Below are positions 51,325 through 58,633 of a stretch of DNA of 64,000 nt, piece after piece. A program made the translations under genes and the position numbers. Positions within the stretch are counted from its first letter, which is position 1. Every line of letters begins with the position of its first letter. The notes under the pieces are model-generated. The model saw only the letters and a list, made by a program, of their open reading frames with translations, made no database searches and was not told where the DNA came from. The stretch comes from Flammeovirgaceae bacterium UBA1842. Its GTDB lineage: Bacteria; Bacteroidota; Bacteroidia; Cytophagales; Cyclobacteriaceae. The stretch lies in assembly GCA_002338655.1 (NCBI GenBank), contig DDIU01000051.1, forward strand, positions 9,669-73,668, read 5' to 3'.

Positions 51325-52005
51325 TTGATTGATAATAATACACAATTATATCTGGTACCAACCCCTATTGGCAATTTGGAGGATATTACCCTTAGGGCGC
51401 TTAATGTTCTCAAATCTGTAGATGTTATATTGGCAGAAGATACGCGCACCTCAGGGAAATTGCTGAAACACTACGAGATCTCAAAGCCACTCAACAGTTA
51501 CCATATTTTCAACGAACATAAAACGGTTGAGTTATTAATCTCCCGACTGCAAAACGGGGAAACTATGGCCTTGATTTCTGATGCGGGTACCCCTTCTATT
51601 TCCGACCCGGGATTTTTACTGGTGCGCAGCTGCTTAAAGGCTGATATTAAGATAGAATGCCTACCGGGTGCAACGGCCTTTGTGCCTGCTTTGGTTAAAT
51701 CCGGATTGCCTTCAGATAAATTTGTATTTGAAGGTTTCCTTCCCCATAAAAAGGGGCGAAAAACCAGACTTGAATTACTTGCACAAGAAGAGCGTACCAT
51801 AATCCTGTACGAGTCTCCACACAGATTATTAAAAACATTAGATCAGCTTATTGAGGTATGTGGTGAGGAGCGGCAGGCATCTGTGTCCCGGGAGCTTACC
51901 AAAATGTATGAAGAAACTGTCAACGGGACTCTTCTAGAAATAAAGAAACACTTTGAAAAAGGGCAGGTAAAAGGCGAAATAGTAATAGTAGTAAATGGTA
52001 AGTAA
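51325..52005 (+). CDS. rsmI: 16S rRNA (cytidine-1402-2'-O)-methyltransferase
   Basis: 226 residues starting at TTG 51325 (MIDNNTQLYLVPTPIGNLED), 10 bp after phhB. The SAM-dependent tetrapyrrole-methylase fold shows VPTPIGNLEDIT, ILAEDTRTSGKLL and LISDAGTPSISDPG, typical of RsmI, but it lacks part of the longer C-terminus (about 280 in E. coli), which is common for Bacteroidota. It methylates C1402 in the decoding centre. Confidence 0.93.
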   Translation: MIDNNTQLYLVPTPIGNLEDITLRALNVLKSVDVILAEDTRTSGKLLKHYEISKPLNSYHIFNEHKTVELLISRLQNGETMALISDAGTPSISDPGFLLVRSCLKADIKIECLPGATAFVPALVKSGLPSDKFVFEGFLPHKKGRKTRLELLAQEERTIILYESPHRLLKTLDQLIEVCGEERQASVSRELTKMYEETVNGTLLEIKKHFEKGQVKGEIVIVVNGK

Positions 52006-52780
52006 CGAGGTGAAAATCAGTTTATACGGTGCAGCTTCGATAGTATTGCTTACTATCGCCAATGTCCTAGAATCGGCATCTTATCTGTCATTAGTGGCGA
52101 TTATTCCCATCATTATTATCTTAAAAAATTCCTTGTCAAAAAAAACTGGCTACTGGCAATGGCCGGTATCGCTTACCTTGACTTTGACGGTTACTTATCT
52201 TCTTGGGCAATTAATTACATCCCAGCCAATATCTTTTGGAATACTCCCCTATGCAATTGGGCTATCTTTAGTCACTAGCCTTTATTGGCTTGTAAGCCGA
52301 CATCTTAACAGCAGAATTGGCTTGTTTACCGTAATCCTATTCTGGCTAGCCTATGATTACCTTATACTGTCTGTATTTCCTGACTATAGCGTATATTTTG
52401 TTATTAATTCCCTTGAAACAAGTGCTTTCCTTCCTTGGACTCATTCGCTAGGATTTTTTGGAGTAACATTATGGGCACTGGTATCCAATTTTCTAATGGC
52501 GTATATCCTGTTCGACCCAAACACAGAATATAATATTAAGATGAGGTGGCTCAGCCTTATATACGCCACTCTATTTATTACCGCTCCTATTTGGATACTA
52601 TATTTTTGGCCTTCTTCACAGGTTGGTATTTCCTTTGATGACATGTACCGCCATTATCATGATTTACCTATTGACAACCTACTTTATAATGAAAGAGGCG
52701 AATGGTTAGGTAGAACAAGTGCTTGGGTAGCCGTTTTAATAGTAATTTACAGTCTGGTAAAAAGAAAAGTGAAGAAATGA
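51995..52780 (+). CDS. Multi-pass membrane protein resembling the membrane half of apolipoprotein N-acyltransferase
   Basis: 261 residues with about seven hydrophobic segments. The stretch SAFLPWTHSLGFFGVTLWALVSNF recalls the Lnt membrane region just before the nitrilase domain (a proline/tryptophan turn followed by GxxGxxLW), but no nitrilase (Glu-Lys-Cys) domain follows, and the next gene in all frames is inositol monophosphatase. It overlaps rsmI by 11 bp and the phosphatase by 4 bp, so it is actively maintained within an operon. Function unknown; the Lnt likeness is a hypothesis. Confidence 0.55.
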   Translation: MVSNEVKISLYGAASIVLLTIANVLESASYLSLVAIIPIIIILKNSLSKKTGYWQWPVSLTLTLTVTYLLGQLITSQPISFGILPYAIGLSLVTSLYWLVSRHLNSRIGLFTVILFWLAYDYLILSVFPDYSVYFVINSLETSAFLPWTHSLGFFGVTLWALVSNFLMAYILFDPNTEYNIKMRWLSLIYATLFITAPIWILYFWPSSQVGISFDDMYRHYHDLPIDNLLYNERGEWLGRTSAWVAVLIVIYSLVKRKVKK

Positions 52781-53568
52781 TATTATTGCCCCAGGTACTA
52801 GACCAACTAAAAGCAGCCGTAATGGAAACCGGCCAATTCATCCGTCAGGAAGCCAGTATATTTAAAAAAGATCAAATTGAGCATAAAGGATTTAACGATT
52901 TGGTCTCTTATGTAGATAAAGAAGCCGAACTGCAACTGGTAAGTGCTTGTAAAAATATCCTCCCTGAAGCTGGGTTCATAACCGAGGAAGGAACAGATAA
53001 TACACAACAAGACGAATACAACTGGATTATTGATCCATTGGATGGTACAACCAATTTTGCCCACGGTTTGCCTGTATTCGCCATCAGCATCGCATTAATG
53101 AAGCAAACTGAAATAGTGCTCGGGATGGTGTATGAAATCAACCGGGACGAATGTTTTTATGCCATAGAAGGACAGGAGGCATTCTGCAATGACAAACCCA
53201 TCAGGGTATCGAAAGCAGAATATTTGAAAGACAGTCTTTTGGCAACAGGATTCCCGTATTACAACTTTGAGCAGATGCCAAAATACCTATCTATCCTTGA
53301 TCAATTCATGCAAACCACACATGGGCTTAGGCGTATGGGAAGTGCGGCAGTAGATTTGTGCTATGTTGCTTGCGGTCGGTTTGAAGGTTTTTTTGAGTAT
53401 AACTTAAATGCTTGGGATGTGGCAGCGGGTGCTTTTATAGTCCAACAAGCGGGAGGTCAGGTTTCAGACTTTGCTGGCAATGATAATTTCATCTTTGGCA
53501 GAGAAATAGTTGCCGCCAATAGTGTGCACCCTGAAATGCTTGGCGTGATCAAAAAGCATTGGGATTGA
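52777..53568 (+). CDS. suhB: Inositol monophosphatase family protein
   Basis: 263 residues from the ATG at 52777, overlapping the previous stop (ATGA). Metal-binding motifs: FITEEGTDN (Glu), WIIDPLDGTTNFAHG (two Asp) and LNAWDVAAGAFIVQQAGG (third Asp). It removes phosphate from myo-inositol-1-phosphate or related sugars with Mg2+; E. coli SuhB also modulates rRNA antitermination. The actual substrate here is unknown. Confidence 0.93.
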   Translation: MILLPQVLDQLKAAVMETGQFIRQEASIFKKDQIEHKGFNDLVSYVDKEAELQLVSACKNILPEAGFITEEGTDNTQQDEYNWIIDPLDGTTNFAHGLPVFAISIALMKQTEIVLGMVYEINRDECFYAIEGQEAFCNDKPIRVSKAEYLKDSLLATGFPYYNFEQMPKYLSILDQFMQTTHGLRRMGSAAVDLCYVACGRFEGFFEYNLNAWDVAAGAFIVQQAGGQVSDFAGNDNFIFGREIVAANSVHPEMLGVIKKHWD

Positions 53569-53594
53569 ATTATTTAAAACGTAAATTGGTTTCA

Positions 53595-53606
53595 GTTTAT
53601 ATAAAC
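53595..53606. promoter_or_regulatory. 12-bp perfect palindrome, candidate operator of the toxin-antitoxin pair
   Basis: gtttatataaac, ending 7 nt before the antitoxin ATG. Type II antitoxins usually repress their own operon at such palindromes. The overlap with the probable promoter/leader supports it. Confidence 0.45.
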
Positions 53607-53613
53607 ATCATAT

Positions 53614-53811
53614 ATGAAAGGTATAACCTACTTAACCGATAATAAGAACAAGAAAGTTGCTGTTCAAATTGATCTTTCTAAATATGGAGAATTGTGGGAA
53701 GATTTTTTGGATTTGGTTATCGCGAACGAAAGAGAAAAGGAAGATAAAATTCCATTGGAGGACTTTATTGCAGAATTAAAAGCAGAAGGTAAGCTTGGCA
53801 AATCTATATAA
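53614..53811 (+). CDS. Putative antitoxin of a RelE/ParE-type module
   Basis: 65 residues, acidic. A short N-terminal beta part (MKGITYLTDNKNKKVAVQIDL) resembles Phd/AbrB-like DNA-binding openings, and the helical C-terminus (DKIPLEDFIAELKAEGKLG) is the kind that wraps a RelE toxin. It overlaps the toxin start by 17 bp. It has no recognised named family; identification rests on gene order and size. Confidence 0.75.
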   Translation: MKGITYLTDNKNKKVAVQIDLSKYGELWEDFLDLVIANEREKEDKIPLEDFIAELKAEGKLGKSI

Positions 53812-54058
53812 AGTTTTTGTTGGTAAATCAGCCGCTAAAGAGCTTAAAAAACTACCCATAAAAACCAACAATGTGTTAATTCCACTAATACAAAATCTTT
53901 CCGGTAATCCCAGACCGTCTAATTGCAAAAAACTTTCTGGAACTTCTAATAAATATAGAATACGTAGTGGCAATTATAGAATAGTAAATTCAATTGATGA
54001 TGAAATAAGGATTGTTGACATAAGAAGTGTTGGTCATAGAAAGGATATTTATCGTTAA
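53795..54058 (+). CDS. RelE/ParE-family toxin
   Basis: 87 residues starting at TTG 53795, inside the antitoxin gene, preceded by AGAAGGTAAGC. The fold pattern is clear: VFVGKSAAKELKKLP, LSGNPRPSNCKKLSG, YRIRSGNYRIVNSIDDEIRIVDIRSVGHRKDIYR, with basic residues R and K of the RelE active region and the usual RHRxxxY-like tail. It is likely an mRNA interferase or gyrase-directed toxin; not distinguishable here. The pair could come from horizontal transfer. Confidence 0.88.
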   Translation: MANLYKVFVGKSAAKELKKLPIKTNNVLIPLIQNLSGNPRPSNCKKLSGTSNKYRIRSGNYRIVNSIDDEIRIVDIRSVGHRKDIYR

Positions 54059-54147
54059 TTCTTAACTAAGGTAAAGTGACCCAAACATAATTTAAAATGA
54101 TCGTCAGATTACACTCATCTTTACGCCATTTACTCGAACGAAATCCA

Positions 54148-54155
54148 TAAATTTG
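54148..54155 (+). promoter_or_regulatory. Candidate -7 box (TAAATTTG) for the Cys-rich membrane protein
   Basis: An exact TAnnTTTG match, 14 nt before the ATG at 54170. It supports this short gene as a real transcription unit. A TTTACG near 54118 is a poor -33 element. Confidence 0.5.
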
Positions 54156-54169
54156 CCGTTAATAAAATC

Positions 54170-54328
54170 ATGATAGAAGGAATAATTATAGCGATATTAT
54201 TTGTGCTGGCCATTGGGTATGTAGGCCGTAGCTTATACAAAAGTTATCAGGGAGATGCTGGTTGTGCTTCTCATTGCTGTGATACACCAGTAAAAAGCTC
54301 AAAAGTAAAAGTTGTTGAATCAAAGTAA
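54170..54328 (+). CDS. Small Cys-rich single-helix membrane protein (FeoB-associated-like)
   Basis: 52 residues, from ATG 54170 to TAA 54328. One membrane helix (IIIAILFVLAIGYVGRSLYK) is followed by a short Cys/His cluster DAGCASHCCDTP and a basic tail. This layout is that of the FeoB-associated Cys-rich membrane protein family (PF12669). No feoB is adjacent in the window, so this is an orphan copy; the family assignment is from the pattern and moderate. Its own -7 box lies just upstream. It converges on the radical SAM gene with 12 bp between. Confidence 0.65.
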   Translation: MIEGIIIAILFVLAIGYVGRSLYKSYQGDAGCASHCCDTPVKSSKVKVVESK

Positions 54329-54340
54329 TTACCTACTGAT

Positions 54341-55369
54341 CTAGGCCCATACTTTGGTGCCTTCAGTGCAATTCTTACACATTTCTATTTCACTTCTGGA
54401 GATTAGTAGTGACTTTCTAAAATTATTATAAGCCTCGCCATGCCAAAGAGTGGCAAAAGACGTAGACTTAAGGTCACCGAGTTGGTAGTGTGCATCCTTA
54501 TCAAAACAGCAGGGTACGACCTTCCCATCCCAAGTAATCACACATGAGTGCCACATCTTCCAGCAATGATTAAGTAGTTTATTTTTGATGGAATAGCGTC
54601 CATTAGGCTCTTTCTTATATCGGGCATATTTATCAATAGTGGGTATCAATTCTGAACCTTGCTCATAATCATAAATCTGAGCTGTCTTTAATCCTACTTC
54701 ATTTACCCCTAACTCCCTAGCCAATTGTTTTACTTCCTTGATCTGATGTTCATTAGGCTTCACTACCAAAAATTGAAAAATAACATGCGGAGTCTTTGAT
54801 TTCAATTCCTGTTTCCATTTGATAATATTTTTAGTGCCTTCAATTACCTTATCCAACTTACCGCCTATCCTATAGGCCTCATAAGTTTCCTGAGTAGTGC
54901 CATCAATGGAAATAATTAATCTGTCTAGACCCGACTCCACTGTTTTTTTTGCATTGGCGTCATTCAGGTAATGTGCATTCGTTGAAGTAGCTGTATAAAT
55001 CTTTTTATCTGAAGCATATTTCACCAAATCTAAAAATTGTGGATGTAGATACGGTTCGCCTTGAAAATAGAAAAGTAAATAGGTGAGGTGGTTTTTGACT
55101 TCATCGATGGTATTCCTAAAAAAATCGTTATCGAGCATACCTGTGGGCCTGGTAAATGACCTCAACCCACTAGGGCACTCCGGACAGCGAAGGTTGCATG
55201 AAGTAGTAGGCTCAATTGAAATACTGACTGGCATACCCCAATGAACCGGCCTTCGGCTAATTTTGGAATAAAGGTAACTGCCTACCACTTTGGTGGCATT
55301 CCAGCTCCGTTTTATGGATAGTTTGGAAATAAAATTGAGGCCGTCTGTAATCCCAGTATTCATTTTCAT
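54341..55369 (-). CDS. Radical SAM protein with SPASM-type C-terminus
   Basis: 342 residues. The radical SAM [4Fe-4S] motif is CNLRCPEC (Cys58, 62, 65 in SIEPTTSCNLRCPECPSG). The C-terminal part has the Cys-rich SPASM-like sequence LNHCWKMWHSCVITWDG, VVPCCFD and CKNCTEG, which binds auxiliary clusters. Such enzymes modify peptides, sugars or other substrates. No precursor peptide is obvious next to it apart from the 52-residue Cys-rich gene, which converges and is membrane-bound. Function unknown; divergent from the DUF4105 gene. Confidence 0.9.
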   Translation of the reverse strand: MKMNTGITDGLNFISKLSIKRSWNATKVVGSYLYSKISRRPVHWGMPVSISIEPTTSCNLRCPECPSGLRSFTRPTGMLDNDFFRNTIDEVKNHLTYLLFYFQGEPYLHPQFLDLVKYASDKKIYTATSTNAHYLNDANAKKTVESGLDRLIISIDGTTQETYEAYRIGGKLDKVIEGTKNIIKWKQELKSKTPHVIFQFLVVKPNEHQIKEVKQLARELGVNEVGLKTAQIYDYEQGSELIPTIDKYARYKKEPNGRYSIKNKLLNHCWKMWHSCVITWDGKVVPCCFDKDAHYQLGDLKSTSFATLWHGEAYNNFRKSLLISRSEIEMCKNCTEGTKVWA

Positions 55370-55431
55370 AAATTTAGAATTTACATTACCAAATGCCTAT
55401 TATTACCAACCGATTCTAATACATTAATAGA

Positions 55432-56634
55432 ATGAGTAATTACACCAAATTAAGATTGTGGTTAGTAGTATTTTGCCTCAGTTTTTTACTGAATAAACTC
55501 TACGCACAAATAACCCTTTCACCACAAGCCGAGATTCATGTACTGACCTGTGGCCCCTATCAGGGAGAATTGTATTCCGCCTTTGGACACAGTGCCATCA
55601 GGGTGCATGATCCCATTAATCAACTTGATCTGTTGTATAACTATGGGGTTTTCGATTTTAATCAGCCTAACTTTTACCTCAACTTCACCAGGGGAAACCT
55701 CAATTATAAGCTGGCAGTGATGGACTATCCCCGATTCCGTGATTACTACATCTATTATAACAGGTATATCCATGAACAGGTATTGAACCTAAATCAAGGT
55801 CAAAAGCAAAAGTTATTCGAATTCCTTCAATGGAATATGCTACCGGAAAATCAGTATTACCGCTATGATTACTTTTATGACAACTGTGCTACGCGGGTTC
55901 GCGATGCCTTAATATCGACATTTGGTGATAGTATACATTTTGATGGATCGTATATCAAAACGGATTACACCATTCGTGATCTGACTGAAATCTATCTTCA
56001 AGATCAGCGATGGGGTGATTTAGGAATCGACATCTGCCTTGGTCTACCTATGGACAAAAAAGCGACTCCATTCATGTACATGTTCTTGCCTGACTACATA
56101 GAAAGTGGTTTTAACCATGCTACCCTCGCTAATGACTCCACAACGGTACCTTTGGTAAAAAACACGATCATCACTTATGAATCTAAACCGGAAGCCAATT
56201 CAGATAGCCTACCCTCACCACTGAAAACATTTAGTGTGTTACTATTATTAGGGATTGTTTTAACCTTCATAGGCTGGAAGAAAAAGAAGGCCTTTATGCT
56301 TTTTGATATCATTCTTTTTACACTAATCGGATTAATCGGTTGGCTTCTCTTTTTGCTATGGGTAGCTACCGATCATCATGCTGCGGCTAATAATATGAAT
56401 CTACTTTGGGCCTTGCCTTTTCACTTTCCTGCCGCATTGCTTTTACTCAAAAAGAGTTACCATCATTGGCTCAGAAAATATTTTATGGCTATAGCTGTAT
56501 TATCGGGCTTATTATTGATTTTTTGGGGAATATTACCCCAACAGCTAAATTATTCGTTGATCCCTATTGTTCTACTTCTTGGCTTGAGGGCATTCTTCCT
56601 TCAATATATATTGAGGATAAGTAAAGAAGCTTGA
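55432..56634 (+). CDS. DUF4105 (Lnb N-terminal periplasmic domain) membrane protein
   Basis: 400 residues. Signal segment (about 8-25), then a DUF4105/Lnb-N domain (26-220) with AFGHSAIRVHD and YFYDNCATRVRDAL, the His/Cys pair of a papain-like fold. The C-terminal third has four to five membrane helices. In the Lnb lipoprotein acyl-transfer system this domain carries out acyl chemistry on lipoproteins, so an acylation-related or protease role is possible. It is the first of three rightward envelope-type genes. Confidence 0.85.
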   Translation: MSNYTKLRLWLVVFCLSFLLNKLYAQITLSPQAEIHVLTCGPYQGELYSAFGHSAIRVHDPINQLDLLYNYGVFDFNQPNFYLNFTRGNLNYKLAVMDYPRFRDYYIYYNRYIHEQVLNLNQGQKQKLFEFLQWNMLPENQYYRYDYFYDNCATRVRDALISTFGDSIHFDGSYIKTDYTIRDLTEIYLQDQRWGDLGIDICLGLPMDKKATPFMYMFLPDYIESGFNHATLANDSTTVPLVKNTIITYESKPEANSDSLPSPLKTFSVLLLLGIVLTFIGWKKKKAFMLFDIILFTLIGLIGWLLFLLWVATDHHAAANNMNLLWALPFHFPAALLLLKKSYHHWLRKYFMAIAVLSGLLLIFWGILPQQLNYSLIPIVLLLGLRAFFLQYILRISKEA

Positions 56635-56679
56635 TCAACTAGGCCATTGGTTTATGACGTTTGAGTTTAAAGATTGAAG

Positions 56680-58623
56680 ATGATTTACCTAAAAAGAACG
56701 TTGCAGTGTACATTTTTTCTGATTCTCATACTGCACCAGTATACATTTGCACAAAAGGTAGACCCTGATGAGTTAAGTAGATATAAGCAGCAATATCCCC
56801 AAGAGCAGGCCATTTTTTTAAAATACTATGAGGAAACTGACGTGAAAATCGTTTCAGACTCATTGATAGTAACCAGCACCAACTTTAAAGAAATGCTCCA
56901 CTTGGGCAACCAATCTAATGTATATGCCAAAGATGGTATCCATTCATCAGGATTTAATAAAACTTTGCGTATTGAAGCCAAAACCCTGGTTCCTGGAAAG
57001 AAAAAGTTTGAAACCTTCGAAGTCACTGAATTTAAAGAAACATTTGATAAAAACTCATCTGTTTTTTATGATGACTCCAAATTCCTAAACTTCATTTATC
57101 CGGCCATTCAGCCAGGTGCCCATACTATTTTAAATTATACTCAGAAAATCAAACCCCGATTTCTAGGTACATTTTTGTTTCAAAATTTTTTGCCTATTGT
57201 ACATTCTAAATATACCATTACAGTCGATAAAGGAGTTACACTCAAATTGAAGGTTATCAATGATCCTGAAAGGATTATCACAGAGAAAATGGAAGAACTG
57301 GACGGTAGGATTAAATACACATTTGAATGTAATAATGTAGATAAATTAAGCTTTGAAAAAGATGCCCCTCCGATTAGGTATAGTGCCCCACATTTAGCGG
57401 TAATCATTGAAAAATATACCGCCAATAACATTGAACATAATGTGCTTTCGTCTCCAAAAGATTTATTTACCTGGTATTCTACATTCATTAAAGATCTTAA
57501 AAACACCAATCATGAGAATATCAAAGCCATAATCGGTAGCATATTAAATGCCGATGATACAGAAGAAGAAAAAGTAAGAAAGATCTTTTATTGGGTACAA
57601 AACAATATTAAGTATGTCGCTTTCGAGGATGGAATGCGTGGGCTCATCCCTCATAATGCTGCTTATGTGTGCGACAAAAGATATGGTGATTGTAAGGATA
57701 TGACCAGCATTACAGTCAACATGCTGAATGAAGCCGGTATTGACGCCTACTTTACCTGGATTGGCACGCGTGATATCCCTTATAAATACTCCGAATTACC
57801 TGCTCCAATAGTGGATAATCACATGATAGCTACCTATAAAAATAATGGCAAATATTATTTTCTAGATGCCACTTCACAATATTCTTCCTATACCCTTCCT
57901 TCCGCCATGATTCAGGGAAAAGAGGCTTTGATTGCATTAGATGAAAATAATTTTGAGATAAAAGTAGTGCCCGAAGTTGAAAAGGAGCAAAATATTGTAA
58001 AAGATAGTGCCCACTTTATGCTCAACAATGGCAGCATTACCGGTTCCGGTGTATTGACTTTAAAAGGTTACCCAAAGGTATACAACAGTTATAGAATGAA
58101 TAAAAGCAATAGCAAATCTGTAACTGATTACATAACCAAATTGCTTGGAAGAGGTAACAACAAGTTTTTTGTAGATAAATATGACATCGAACACCTCGAC
58201 AATTTAGATGAACCTATTGAAGTGACGTATGATTTTAGAATTGAAGATTATTATAGAAAAATTGGGGATAACATCTATTTTAATATGAATTTGGACAAAA
58301 TATTTTCTGGCGATTTAATAGAAGCGAATCGTAAGCAGGCCAAGGAAAATGAATTCAAGTACATCAATGAAAGCATTTCGGTTTTAGATATTCCGGAAAA
58401 TTATACACTGAAACATTTGCCTGACAATGCCACTTATAAAAATGACGTATTTGGATTTGAAATAAATTACAAGGTGATAAATGATCGGATAGTTCTTGAA
58501 AGAAAAATATTTGTTGATTATTTATTACTTGAAAAAAGCCAGTTTGAACAATGGAATGAAGCCATCAAAAAGTTGAGCAATGCTTATCGTGATGCGCTCA
58601 TTTTAGAAAATACCGGAGCATAA
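56680..58623 (+). CDS. DUF3857 and transglutaminase-fold protein, active type
   Basis: 647 residues from the ATG at 56680 (a TTG at 56674 precedes it). Signal peptide ends near YTFAQ. DUF3857 domain about 50-240, transglutaminase-like core about 295-405, DUF3858-like tail. The triad is intact: Cys338 in RYGDCKD, His381 in DNHMIA, Asp396 in YYFLDAT. Such secreted proteins are assumed to act on surface or periplasmic proteins, possibly as proteases or crosslinkers; no substrate is known. It is followed 10 bp later by a paralogue lacking the triad. Confidence 0.87.
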   Translation: MIYLKRTLQCTFFLILILHQYTFAQKVDPDELSRYKQQYPQEQAIFLKYYEETDVKIVSDSLIVTSTNFKEMLHLGNQSNVYAKDGIHSSGFNKTLRIEAKTLVPGKKKFETFEVTEFKETFDKNSSVFYDDSKFLNFIYPAIQPGAHTILNYTQKIKPRFLGTFLFQNFLPIVHSKYTITVDKGVTLKLKVINDPERIITEKMEELDGRIKYTFECNNVDKLSFEKDAPPIRYSAPHLAVIIEKYTANNIEHNVLSSPKDLFTWYSTFIKDLKNTNHENIKAIIGSILNADDTEEEKVRKIFYWVQNNIKYVAFEDGMRGLIPHNAAYVCDKRYGDCKDMTSITVNMLNEAGIDAYFTWIGTRDIPYKYSELPAPIVDNHMIATYKNNGKYYFLDATSQYSSYTLPSAMIQGKEALIALDENNFEIKVVPEVEKEQNIVKDSAHFMLNNGSITGSGVLTLKGYPKVYNSYRMNKSNSKSVTDYITKLLGRGNNKFFVDKYDIEHLDNLDEPIEVTYDFRIEDYYRKIGDNIYFNMNLDKIFSGDLIEANRKQAKENEFKYINESISVLDIPENYTLKHLPDNATYKNDVFGFEINYKVINDRIVLERKIFVDYLLLEKSQFEQWNEAIKKLSNAYRDALILENTGA

Positions 58624-58633
58624 AGACATTATT

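Noticed and set aside
54170..55369. RiPP-type cluster (Cys-rich peptide plus radical SAM/SPASM enzyme)
   Set aside because: The small protein is a membrane-helix protein of FeoB-associated layout, converges on the enzyme rather than preceding it, has its own promoter box, and no peptidase/transporter of a RiPP system is adjacent.
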